Below, piece after piece: positions 41,229 to 49,717 of a DNA stretch of 64,000 bases. Each line of letters opens with the position of its first letter. Within the stretch, counting starts at the first letter, position 1. A model generated the notes under the pieces. The model ran no database searches. It was not told the DNA's origin and saw only the letters and a program-made list of their open reading frames with translations. The DNA comes from DAOTWA01 sp034435955. GTDB taxonomy: Bacteria > Chloroflexota > Anaerolineae > Anaerolineales > Anaerolineaceae. Position numbers and translations under genes: made by a program. Location of the stretch: assembly GCA_034435955.1 (NCBI GenBank), contig DAOTWA010000045.1, positions 28,837-92,836 on the forward strand, in the 5' to 3' direction.

Positions 41229-41690
41229 ATGGCTTTAAACCTTTGGACAGCCGCGTTTTCCAACGGCGGCGAGATTCCTGCCCGATACACCTGCGATGGC
41301 GAGAACCGCTCGCCGGCGTTGCACTGGAGCGAAATCCCGGCCGGCACGCAAAGCCTGGCTTTACTGGTAGAAGATCCCGATGCGCCGTTCGGCGTGTTTT
41401 ATCATTGGGTGCTCTACAACATCCCGGCATCGCGCAATGACCTGCCCGAAGGCCAGCCCAAGACACCCCGTCTGCCACAGATCGGTTCGCAAGGGACAAA
41501 CAGCTTTCGCCGAACAGGATACGACGGACCGTGCCCGCCTCCTGGCAAGCCCCACCGGTACTACTTTCGCCTGTTCGCGCTGGATGTGCCTGCGAACCTG
41601 CGCGACAATCTAAACGCCGAGCAACTGCAGAAAATCATGGATGGTCATGTACTGGCCCAGGCGGAATGGATGGGTACTTATCAGAAATAG
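41229..41690 (+). CDS. YbhB/YbcL family Raf kinase inhibitor-like protein (PEBP)
   Basis: 153 residues from ATG 41229 with GGAGG 7 bases upstream. Family motifs are PARYTCDGENRSPALHW, LLVEDPDAP, HWVLYNIPAS and GYDGPCPPPGKPHRYYFRLFALD, which line the ligand pocket in PEBP proteins. The bacterial role is unclear; the fold binds small anions or lipids. No signal peptide is seen. It is a single-gene unit. Confidence 0.92.
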   Translation: MALNLWTAAFSNGGEIPARYTCDGENRSPALHWSEIPAGTQSLALLVEDPDAPFGVFYHWVLYNIPASRNDLPEGQPKTPRLPQIGSQGTNSFRRTGYDGPCPPPGKPHRYYFRLFALDVPANLRDNLNAEQLQKIMDGHVLAQAEWMGTYQK

Positions 41691-42139
41691 CGCAAGAGTG
41701 CGCAGCATGGTTTCGAGGTAAGCGGCCTGGCCCGGCATCCCACGGAGGGCCAGGAATTTACAGGTGGTGAAAGGATACAGTCGAAGTCGAAGGGCGTGTA
41801 CGCATACCGGTCGTTAGAGGGAAAGCTCCAAAACGGTTTCTCCCACAAAGCCATTCAAAAGAATAACATTCGGCAAATCGAGGCTCTTCACTTCAGCGCC
41901 ATGACTGCCGTTAAAGGGCGCAGCACAGCCCGGAAGCGGAGGAGCGCTCACGAATGGCGCATGAAATCGCGAACGCTGGACTTCTGAATGAAAAGGACCA
42001 TAGACCTTGTCGCCATAGAACAGACGGTCCCTGCCGGCCTGTCCTATGGGCAGGCAGACACGTGAAGGTAAACGGTATGAGCGTTGGCCGGTGGAATTGA
42101 AAACAGGCGGAATGATTGTTTTTGGAGGTTGATGCAGGA
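41691..42139. other. Intergenic stretch before the P450 gene
   Basis: About 450 bp. On the minus strand a frame from 42227 to 41814 stays open for 137 codons and its second half (about 41814-42045) has a protein-like composition, but it has no recognisable family, overlaps the P450 start and lacks a ribosome site. I regard it as unsupported, possibly a remnant. No terminator or clear promoter was found. Confidence 0.4.
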
Positions 42140-43495
42140 ATGGCGGTAGTCGAGTCAAAACCGGAATTGAATATGTCGGTTGCGCCGCGGCCGATCTGGC
42201 CGGGCGGACACATGGGCGTATTTGCACGCGATCGCCTCGGTTTCATGGAGCGTACTGCGCGGGAATACGGCGATATCGTGCGCCTGGATTTCAACGGTTA
42301 TCCAGTCTTCCTGGTAAGCAGCCCGCAGGTGATCGAGGAGGTACTGGTGCTGAAGAACCGCTCGTTCACCAAAGGGCGGGGATTGGGGCGCACGCGGCGC
42401 ATTTTGGGCAATGGGCTGCTGACCAGTGAAGGGGAATTCTGGCGGCGGCAGCGGCGCCTGGCGCAGCCAGCTTTCCACGCACGGCGCATCGAAGCGTACG
42501 GCGAGATCATGTTCGAACTCACCCAAAAAATGCTGGCCAGTTGGCAAGATGGACAGGTGCGGGATGTGCACCAGGATATGATGACGCTGACCCTAGCGAT
42601 CGTGGCGCGGGCATTGTTCGGATTCGACATTGATAGAGAGGGAGCGCGCAGGGTGCGCGCGGCGCTCGAGGTCGGGCTGCATCACTTTAACCATCAAGGG
42701 CGAACATTCTACCTGATCCCCGAATGGCTGCCCACGCCCGAAAACCTGCGTTTCGAGAAGGCGGCGCGGACACTGGATGAGGTGGTGTACGAAATCATCC
42801 GTCAGCACCGTGCGCAGGGCATGCCCTCCGAAGATTTATTGAGTATGCTACTCGAAGCGCGTGACGAGGATGGATCGCAAATGACGGATGCGCAGGTGCG
42901 CGATGAGGTGATGACGCTGTTCCTGGCCGGGCACGAGACCACAGCCAATGCGCTCTCGTGGGCGTGGATGCTGCTGGCCCAGAATCCCGAGGCAGAGGGA
43001 CGCCTGCACGCGGAGCTGGATGCGGTCTTGGAAGGGCGGCCCCCGAGGGTTTCCGATTTGGTTAATCTGCCATATACCCAGAATACAATCACCGAGGTCT
43101 TGAGACTGTATCCACCCGCCTATGTGATCGCCCGTCAGGCAGCCGAGGAGGTGCAAATCGGCCATGTGATCCTGCCAGCAGGCAGCACGGTATTGATGAG
43201 CCAGTGGGTGGTGCAGCGTGATCCGCGCTGGTACGATGAGCCGGAGCGCTTCCGGCCGGAACGCTGGGAGGGCGATTTCAGCAGGCGCATCCCTGATTTC
43301 GCTTATTTTCCCTTTGGTGGAGGGCCGCGGTTATGCATCGGAAAACCGTTTGCCCTGCAGGAAGCAGCCCTGGTGCTGGCCAGTGGGGCGCAGCGGTATC
43401 GGCTGGCGCTAGAACCGGGACACAAGATCGCAATGCAGACCTCGATCACTCTGCGCCCCCGGCGAGGAATTTTCGTGCGGCTATACGCCAGGTGA
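42140..43495 (+). CDS. Cytochrome P450
   Basis: 451 residues from ATG 42140; GGAGG lies 11 bases upstream, and an in-frame earlier start is possible. The P450 signatures are clear: I-helix AGHETTANALSW, K-helix EVLRLYPPAY (ExxR), the PERFRPERW meander, and the heme loop FPFGGGPRLCIGKPF with the thiolate Cys C399. The sequence resembles the CYP110/CYP102-like group of fatty-acid or terpenoid hydroxylases. No ferredoxin or reductase gene is nearby, so the redox partner is encoded elsewhere. The substrate is unknown. The next gene on the same strand is a GH5 glycosidase. Confidence 0.93.
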   Translation: MAVVESKPELNMSVAPRPIWPGGHMGVFARDRLGFMERTAREYGDIVRLDFNGYPVFLVSSPQVIEEVLVLKNRSFTKGRGLGRTRRILGNGLLTSEGEFWRRQRRLAQPAFHARRIEAYGEIMFELTQKMLASWQDGQVRDVHQDMMTLTLAIVARALFGFDIDREGARRVRAALEVGLHHFNHQGRTFYLIPEWLPTPENLRFEKAARTLDEVVYEIIRQHRAQGMPSEDLLSMLLEARDEDGSQMTDAQVRDEVMTLFLAGHETTANALSWAWMLLAQNPEAEGRLHAELDAVLEGRPPRVSDLVNLPYTQNTITEVLRLYPPAYVIARQAAEEVQIGHVILPAGSTVLMSQWVVQRDPRWYDEPERFRPERWEGDFSRRIPDFAYFPFGGGPRLCIGKPFALQEAALVLASGAQRYRLALEPGHKIAMQTSITLRPRRGIFVRLYAR

Positions 43496-43923
43496 TGCAA
43501 CTGGCGGCGTCAATGCCATGCAAACAGAGCGCGGCAATGAGGCCATTTGCAACCTCGGCCCTGGTCTTGCGTAAGATAGTGTAGAGATTTAATCGAAAGG
43601 AGATTGCAAAAGTTGATTTTTTGATCTCAACCAGCTCCTCTGTCATGGCGGCGTCGAACTCATTCACGGCAAAAGGGGGGATGGAGGATAGCGCATTCCA
43701 GCAGTAAGCCTGCGATGGTTCCCATTGCGTTAAAATCTGATGCGGGTACGGTCGAACGTACCCGTATTTCGTCCCGGCTTGCGCGACTGTCACCCTTGTC
43801 AGATAATTACAAGGTGCGGTGGAAAAGGCCAAACTGGTTCCTGACCATCTCGGGTCTGGTGAGGTGGATTGGGTTTTCACATCCTGCGACAGGATGGGAT
43901 CATTCCAAGGGCGAGGGGAGACG
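43496..43923. other. Intergenic stretch upstream of the GH5 gene with two inverted repeats
   Basis: About 430 bp without a supported gene. CGGGTACG (43743-43750) pairs with CGTACCCG (43757-43764), a perfect 8 bp stem. CCTTGT with ACAAGG (about 43795-43815) flank nine bases and lie about 110 bp before the GH5 start, like an operator. No strong promoter could be fixed. Confidence 0.45.
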
Positions 43924-45807
43924 ATGGTCCATATTGATGGAAAGTGGTTCAAAGACGAGCAGGGACGGGTGGTGATGCTGCGGGGTGTCAACCTGGGCGG
44001 GAGCAGCAAAGTACCGGCGCGCCCCGATGGGGCCACGCACATTCGGGAAGGTTTCTTCGATCACCGCCAGGTGTCCTTCGTAGGGAGACCGTTTCCATTG
44101 GACGAGGCCGATGAACACTTCCGCCGCCTGCGCTCGTGGGGGTACAACTCGCTGCGCTTCGTCGTAACCTGGGAGGCAATCGAGCACATGGGGCCCGGCG
44201 CTTATGATGACGAATATCTGGAGTACGTCCGGGCGGTGGTGAAAAGGGCTGGCGAGCATGGTTTCCTGGTCATCATCGATCCACACCAGGATGTATGGAG
44301 CCGCTTCTCGGGCGGCGATGGGGCGCCAGGCTGGACATTCGAGGCGGCGGGGATGGACCTCACTCGCTTCCAGGAGACGGGCGCGGCGATCGTGCATGCG
44401 CTGTCCGGTGGGGATTATCCGCGGATGATCTGGTTCACCAACGGCTACCGGCTGGCATCGGCCACCCTGTTCACCCTGTTCTTCGGCGGCGAGACCTACG
44501 CGCCAGAGGCGCGCATCGAAGGCGTATCGGTGCAGCAGTATCTGCAATCGCATTACATCGAAGCCCTTATGCAGGTGGCAGAGCGCCTCAAGGATTTCGA
44601 CTGTGTCCTCGGTTACGGCGGTATGAATGAGCCATCCCCGGGCTGGATCGGCTGGCCGGACCTGGGAGCGCATCACGGGATGGGACGCATGGGGCCAAGC
44701 CCAACGCCCTATCAGTCCATGCTGCTGGGCAGCGGCATCCCGCAGGAAGTCGAAGTGTGGGCTATTCGATGGTACGGGCTGCGAGTCACCGGGAGGAAGG
44801 TGCTCAATCCGACCGGAGCGACCGCCTGGCTGCCAGGGCGGGGATGTATCTGGCGAAGGCACGGGGTGTGGGATGTGAGCCAAGCCGGTACACCGACTTT
44901 ATTGCAACGCGATTATTTTGCCAGGCTAGAAGGCCGCGCGGTGGACTTCAACGAAGATTTTCTCAAACCTTTCCTGGCGCGGTTCATCCAGGCGATGCGA
45001 AGCGTGGACACGGATGCAATACTGTTCGTGGAAGGCGATCCAACCGGCGTTCCGCCGACGTGGCGACCCGGCGATCCGGCGGGGATCGTCAACGCCACGC
45101 ACTGGTACGACGATTGGACGCTGGTCAGCAAGCGGTTTATCCCATGGTTCACGGTGGATACAAGCCGAGGGGGGAAGATGATCCTTGGGCGGAGGAATGT
45201 GAGGGAAAATTTCAAAAAGAGGGTGGAGGCTATTCACGCCCACTCCGTCACGCGCATGGGGGGCGTCCCGACGGTGATCGGCGAGTGCGGCATACCATTC
45301 GATTTAGATGAAAAGCGCGCTTACCGCAGCGGCAATTTCTACCGCCAGGTGCAAGCGCTGGACGCCAGCCTTGGAGCGATCGAGGAGCACCTTTTAAACG
45401 TGATGGTGTGGAACTACACCGCCGACAATACCAACGCACATGGGGATCAGTGGAACGAGGAGGATTTTTCGATCTTCAGCCGTGACCAGCAGAAAGACCC
45501 GCAGGATATCCACTCAGGCGGCCGGGCGCTGGAAGCCGCCGTGCGCCCGTACCCGCTGCGAGTGGCCGGCGAACCGCTCAGGCTGAGGTTCGATCCGTTC
45601 AGCGGGCGGTTTGAATTCGAATTCCGCAGCGATCCCCGCGGCCATGCACCCACGGAGATATTCGTGCCCAGGCTGCAGTATCCGAGGGGCATCCGGGTTT
45701 GGGTATCCAGCGGCAGATACGAAATGGATGAAGGGGTACAGGTGGTCAGGTTCTGGCCGAATCTGGGTGGTGGGGTGCAGCGCATCCAAATCGAAAGATC
45801 AGGCTAA
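43924..45807 (+). CDS. Glycoside hydrolase family 5, glucosylceramidase/sterylglucosidase-like (GH5_12-like)
   Basis: 627 residues from ATG 43924 with GAGGGGAG upstream; no signal peptide. A GH5 TIM barrel opens with GRVVMLRGVNLGGSSKVP, then FVGRPFPLDEADEHFRRL, VTWEAIEH and DPHQDVWSRFSGGDGAPGWTF. The acid/base is E236 in GGMNEPSPG and the nucleophile E454 in GECGIPFD. A C-terminal beta domain covers about 520-627. These motifs are close to those of fungal EGCrP2-type enzymes that split glucosylceramide and steryl glucosides, which are rare in bacteria. I infer hydrolysis of a beta-glucosylated lipid or hopanoid-like glycolipid inside the cell. The P450 gene upstream might modify the same lipid class, but that is speculative. 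Confidence 0.85.
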   Translation: MVHIDGKWFKDEQGRVVMLRGVNLGGSSKVPARPDGATHIREGFFDHRQVSFVGRPFPLDEADEHFRRLRSWGYNSLRFVVTWEAIEHMGPGAYDDEYLEYVRAVVKRAGEHGFLVIIDPHQDVWSRFSGGDGAPGWTFEAAGMDLTRFQETGAAIVHALSGGDYPRMIWFTNGYRLASATLFTLFFGGETYAPEARIEGVSVQQYLQSHYIEALMQVAERLKDFDCVLGYGGMNEPSPGWIGWPDLGAHHGMGRMGPSPTPYQSMLLGSGIPQEVEVWAIRWYGLRVTGRKVLNPTGATAWLPGRGCIWRRHGVWDVSQAGTPTLLQRDYFARLEGRAVDFNEDFLKPFLARFIQAMRSVDTDAILFVEGDPTGVPPTWRPGDPAGIVNATHWYDDWTLVSKRFIPWFTVDTSRGGKMILGRRNVRENFKKRVEAIHAHSVTRMGGVPTVIGECGIPFDLDEKRAYRSGNFYRQVQALDASLGAIEEHLLNVMVWNYTADNTNAHGDQWNEEDFSIFSRDQQKDPQDIHSGGRALEAAVRPYPLRVAGEPLRLRFDPFSGRFEFEFRSDPRGHAPTEIFVPRLQYPRGIRVWVSSGRYEMDEGVQVVRFWPNLGGGVQRIQIERSG

Positions 45808-46021
45808 TCATCCATAGGCTGCATACGCGATATCATTATGGCGTCACAGCCTTGCCTTTGTGGGTGAAGAGGCGAGGGATGTTTTACGGAAAGCGCTGAT
45901 CTCTGGCCGACCGAAAGGGCACATGATCAGAGCAAGAAATGGATGGATTTTCCAGTATCAGGCGGGTAAATTTAGACCGAAATGACCGAATTTTTTCAAG
46001 GCGAGAAAGGCGCCCCGGTTG

Positions 46022-46987
46022 ATGAGAGCAACGCAAGCCAATAAAACGAATTCCGTTTCGGTTTGGGCGGCATTGATCGCGGTATGGATCGTGTGGGGTT
46101 CCACATACCTGGCCATCCGCTACGCGGTTCAGTCTATCCCACCGTTTTTAATGGCGGCGGCGAGGCATCTCACTGCGGGTCTCATTCTTTACGCGGTGCA
46201 ACGATTGAGGGGCGATGCGCCGCCGACGCTGCGCCAGTGGCGCTCGGCTGCTATCATCGGCGTGCTCATGCTGACCTTTGGCAACGGCATGGTTTCGTGG
46301 GCGGAACAGCGGGTGTACTCGGGCATCGCTGCTTTGCTGGTAGGTTCTGTGCCCATCTGGATCATTTTGCTGGACTGGCTGGTCATAAGGAAGCAGCAGG
46401 CCGATCGGAGCCGCAGGTGGATGACGGCGAGCGGAATCGCGGTGGGTTTCGTGGGCATCGTGCTGCTGGTCGGAGCGGGGCAATTTTCCAGAACGGGAAG
46501 CGGGGTGGATATGGTCGGTGCGGGGGCTTTGGTGCTGGGATCGGTGATGTGGGCAGGCGGATCGCTGTACAGCCGGGACGCCGATCTGCCGGAGTCATCG
46601 TTGCTGGGCACCGGCTTGGAGATGATCAGCGGGGGCGTCGGACTGGTGCTGTTGGGGACGATCACGGGAGAGTGGAGCCGGCTCAACCTGGCGGCTGTGA
46701 CGCCCAATTCGCTTTTAGGGCTGGGGTATTTGATCACTTTCGGCTCGCTGGTGGGCTTTGCCGCATACACCTGGCTGCTGCGCGCAGCGCCGACCGCGCT
46801 GGTGTCCACGTACGCCTACGTTAACCCGATCGTGGCACTGGTGATGGGGAGTGTGGTAGGGGCGGAGCCGTTGGCGCCGCGTGAGGTGGCTGCTGCGGCG
46901 ATCATCGTCGGGGCGGTGGCGCTGATCACGCTGGCGCAGCCGGCGAGACAAAAAGCACTTCCAGAAGGCGCTTCCATAGCCGATTAA
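46022..46987 (+). CDS. EamA family transporter (drug/metabolite transporter superfamily)
   Basis: 321 residues from ATG 46022. Ten membrane helices in two EamA repeats are visible. The start WIVWGSTYLAIRYAV and the half-site ending GSVPIWIILLDWL are typical, and YAYVNPIVALVMGSVVGAEPL marks the second repeat. These proteins export amino acids or metabolites (YedA/RhaT-like); the substrate is unknown. It is a single-gene unit on the plus strand. Confidence 0.9.
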   Translation: MRATQANKTNSVSVWAALIAVWIVWGSTYLAIRYAVQSIPPFLMAAARHLTAGLILYAVQRLRGDAPPTLRQWRSAAIIGVLMLTFGNGMVSWAEQRVYSGIAALLVGSVPIWIILLDWLVIRKQQADRSRRWMTASGIAVGFVGIVLLVGAGQFSRTGSGVDMVGAGALVLGSVMWAGGSLYSRDADLPESSLLGTGLEMISGGVGLVLLGTITGEWSRLNLAAVTPNSLLGLGYLITFGSLVGFAAYTWLLRAAPTALVSTYAYVNPIVALVMGSVVGAEPLAPREVAAAAIIVGAVALITLAQPARQKALPEGASIAD

Positions 46988-47065
46988 TTGAACAAAGCCG
47001 GCCAACGGGTGCATCCAAAATTAACTTCTGGGGGGTCCTTCATCTCATTAAACTGAGTACCCATG

Positions 47066-47071
47066 TATAAT
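47066..47071 (+). promoter_or_regulatory. Predicted promoter of the PiT operon (-10)
   Basis: ATG-TATAAT (TGTATAAT) is an extended -10-like element about 75 bp upstream of the PhoU-like gene. No good -35 is visible. Confidence 0.5.
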
Positions 47072-47145
47072 CATCCACGGATGGGGTCACCGTTCCGTCC
47101 ACCCCTATTTTGCGAATTTAGAACCATAGAAGCGCGGAGGCTGGT

Positions 47146-47781
47146 GTGAAGTTTTCCTTCCTGCCTGCAGAGGTTAAGTTCTACGATCATTTCGAGAATG
47201 CGAGCGCCAACCTGCTGAACGGCGCTCGCTTGCTGCAAAATCTGCTGGACAACTTCGAGAATGTGGAAGAGCAGGTCGCCCAGATCACGGAGATCGAGCA
47301 TCAAGGCGATTTTATCGTCCACGAAGTGACCAATCTGCTGCCGCGCACCCTCATTACGCCGATTGACCATGAGGATATCCAGCGGCTGGTGTCGGCAGTG
47401 GACGACGCGCTGGACGCGATCCAGGCAGTGGCGGTGCGCCTGACGATCTACCAGATCAGCGATGTGCGCAAGCCGGCCAAGCGCCTGGCGCATCTGATCC
47501 TGGAGAGCGCGCAGGAGCTGGACGCGGCCATTCATGCGCTGCGGGACAAGAGGCAATACCCCAAGATCAAGGAGCGCATCGTGCAGATCAACACGCTGGA
47601 AAACAACGGCGACCGTGTGCTGCAGGATGGGCTGAGCGCGCTGGTCTCTTCGGCAGTGCATCGTGATGATATTTTCGAGTTTATCCGTTGGAAGGAAATT
47701 TATGAGTTGCTGGAGGCGACCACTGACCGGATCGAGGACGCGGGAGACGTTTTGCAGAGAGTAATTATCGCCAATGCCTGA
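47146..47781 (+). CDS. PhoU-like DUF47 family protein, PiT accessory
   Basis: 211 residues from GTG 47146 with GCGGAGG upstream. An all-helical protein with the DUF47/PhoU pattern: ENASANLLNGARLLQ, ITEIEHQGDFIVHEV, PIDHEDIQRLVSAVDD and ATDRIEDAGDVL. The acidic ExxxD motifs bind metal clusters in PhoU proteins. It overlaps the phosphate transporter gene by 8 bp, so it most likely regulates or assists that transporter rather than the Pst system. Confidence 0.9.
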   Translation: MKFSFLPAEVKFYDHFENASANLLNGARLLQNLLDNFENVEEQVAQITEIEHQGDFIVHEVTNLLPRTLITPIDHEDIQRLVSAVDDALDAIQAVAVRLTIYQISDVRKPAKRLAHLILESAQELDAAIHALRDKRQYPKIKERIVQINTLENNGDRVLQDGLSALVSSAVHRDDIFEFIRWKEIYELLEATTDRIEDAGDVLQRVIIANA

Positions 47782-48808
47782 CCTGACCCTGATCTTTATT
47801 ATCATTATCATTGGCTGTGCGCTCGCCTTCGATTTCGTCAACGGCTTCCACGATGCGGCCAATTCCATCGCTACGGTGGTTTCGACGCGCGTGCTGACGC
47901 CGCTGCAGGGGGTGGCGTGGGCGGCCTTTTTTAATTTCGTGGCGGCGTTCACTTTCGGCACGGCAGTGGCTAAAACGATGGGCAGCGGAATGATCGACGT
48001 GAACCAGGTGGACAACCTGGTGATCTTCGCCGGTCTCATCGGCGCGGTAGCCTGGGATTTGATCACCTGGCGGTTGGGACTGCCAACCAGTTCGTCGCAC
48101 GCGCTGATCGGAGGGTACGCCGGCGCGGCGGTGGTTAAGGTCGGTTTCAGGGTGCTGATCCTGCAGGGATGGGTCAAGACGGTGGCGTTTATCTTTATTG
48201 CCCCGATCATGGGTTGGGCGCTGGGTTCGCTCTTCATGCTCATGTTGTATTGGATTTTCCGCAAGAAGACGCCGGCAGAGGTAGATCATCTTTTCCGGCG
48301 CGGGCAGCTCATATCGGCGGGGTTATACAGTTTGGGGCACGGCACCAATGACGCGCAGAAAACGATGGGCATCATTGCCGGGGTGCTGTTCACCGTGCCG
48401 AGCTACCGCTACCTAGTGGTAGATGGAACGGGGCACCTGACGATCCCCTTCTGGATCGTGCTGATGGCTCACGCGGCAATCGCGCTGGGGACCCTATCAG
48501 GCGGCTGGCGCATTGTGCATACGGTGGGCACCAAGATCACCAAACTGCAGCCTATCGGCGGCTTCGCGGCCGAGACGGCCGGGGCGTTGACCATTTTCGC
48601 GGCCTCCGAATTGGGCATCCCGGTCTCGACGACGCACACGATCACTGGAGCGATCACAGGGGTGGGATCGGTGCGGCGCATACGGGCGGTGCATTGGGGG
48701 GTGGCGGCGAACATCGTATGGGCGTGGATATTCACCATCCCGGCTTCAGGGGTCATTGCGGCGGCGACGTATACGCTTTTCACGCTGGCGCAGAGGGTGA
48801 TTGGATAA
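47774..48808 (+). CDS. Inorganic phosphate transporter, PiT family
   Basis: 344 residues with about ten membrane helices in two inverted halves. The signatures are FVNGFHDAANSIATVV at the first helix, GLPTSSSHALIGGYAG in the first half and GHGTNDAQKTMG with VSTTHTITGAI in the second. It moves phosphate (often as a metal-phosphate complex) with protons or sodium. The gene overlaps the PhoU-like accessory gene. It is the low-affinity complement to PstSCAB at 7.3-10.8 kb. Confidence 0.94.
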   Translation: MPDLTLIFIIIIIGCALAFDFVNGFHDAANSIATVVSTRVLTPLQGVAWAAFFNFVAAFTFGTAVAKTMGSGMIDVNQVDNLVIFAGLIGAVAWDLITWRLGLPTSSSHALIGGYAGAAVVKVGFRVLILQGWVKTVAFIFIAPIMGWALGSLFMLMLYWIFRKKTPAEVDHLFRRGQLISAGLYSLGHGTNDAQKTMGIIAGVLFTVPSYRYLVVDGTGHLTIPFWIVLMAHAAIALGTLSGGWRIVHTVGTKITKLQPIGGFAAETAGALTIFAASELGIPVSTTHTITGAITGVGSVRRIRAVHWGVAANIVWAWIFTIPASGVIAAATYTLFTLAQRVIG

Positions 48809-48911
48809 CCAACAGACGGGCGGCTGCGGTTAAGTTGAACAGTTCAGGTTAAGGTAATGGAGATCTTTGTCAACGGACGCCGCTCCCAGGCAGGGAAGAT
48901 ATGGGGAGAAG

Positions 48912-48978
48912 CCTCTCACGCAGGCGGCGATACTCGCCGCCCTGAGAGGAAAAGTTCGCGAAAACATGAATGCGCGAA
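48912..48978. repeat. Two adjacent strong hairpins after the phosphate transporter
   Basis: CCTCTCA (48912-48918) pairs with TGAGAGG (48943-48949), enclosing GGCGGCGA/TCGCCGCC (48923-48930 with 48934-48941). Then TTCGCG pairs with CGCGAA (about 48955-48978). No T run follows either stem. They lie in the 265 bp gap between the converging PiT and DUF1801 genes, where no gene is supported. Confidence 0.6.
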
Positions 48979-49073
48979 CGGTGATCCGTTGGACTGAGGC
49001 AGCTATCGGGTGCGCTTTTCCTATTGCAAGCGCAGATACTACCTGGAGCAAGGGTCAGCCGCGAGATTGGCTT

Positions 49074-49568
49074 TCAACTCACCGCTTTCTTCACGAGTGC
49101 GGCGATCCTGGCCTCTTCGACGGGGGTCAACTCCTTCAATGCGAAATAGGTGGGCCACATGGCGCCTTCGTCGAGGTTTGCCGCACTCGTGAAGCCGAGC
49201 GTCGCGTATCTGCTTTTGAACTTCTGCGCGCTTTGGAAGAAGCATACGACCGTGCCGTCCTTAGCATATGCGGGCATGCCGTACCAGGTTTTTGGTGAAA
49301 GGAATGGCGCGTTGGCTTTGATGATCGCATGCAACCGTTCGGCCATGGCGCGATCCGGTTCCTGCATCTCGGCGATCTTCGCCATCACAGCGGCTTCCCC
49401 TTCAGCTCTGTTTCTGTCCGCGCTCGCCTCCGCTTTCAGCTCTTGGGCGCGTTCCTTCATCGCGGCGCGTTCTTCGTCCGAAAAACCCGCATCCTTTTTG
49501 CCGGACGGCGTCGTGCCTTTCGCAGATTTGTGGGTGGTCTTATTGGTGGTGCCCCTGTCCTGGTTCAT
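49074..49568 (-). CDS. DUF1801 domain protein (YdhG/CyaY-like fold)
   Basis: 164 residues from ATG 49568, with GGAG and AAGG upstream. The first 55 residues are charged and low in complexity (KKDAGFSDEERAAMKERAQEL). The DUF1801 domain covers about 75-164: LHAIIKANAPFLSPKTWYGMPAYAK and VVCFFQSAQKFKSRYATLGF. Family members are proposed iron or small-molecule binders, without firm function. A single gene, converging on the PiT operon and divergent from a methyltransferase gene. Confidence 0.85.
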   Translation of the reverse strand: MNQDRGTTNKTTHKSAKGTTPSGKKDAGFSDEERAAMKERAQELKAEASADRNRAEGEAAVMAKIAEMQEPDRAMAERLHAIIKANAPFLSPKTWYGMPAYAKDGTVVCFFQSAQKFKSRYATLGFTSAANLDEGAMWPTYFALKELTPVEEARIAALVKKAVS

Positions 49569-49717
49569 CCTTAACTCCTGTAAATTGTTTGCCTGCGAGT
49601 GTCGAAAGACGCACGCGAAGTGATATTCGTACATGCGTTCTGTTATAATGATCTATTCTATCATCATTTAATGCCAAGTTTGGAATCGGTTAAACCAAGC
49701 AATGGTGCTACTTTCGT

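Noticed and set aside
46063..46824. 253-codon second frame inside the EamA gene
   Set aside because: Out-of-frame shadow of a ten-helix transporter; no ribosome site.
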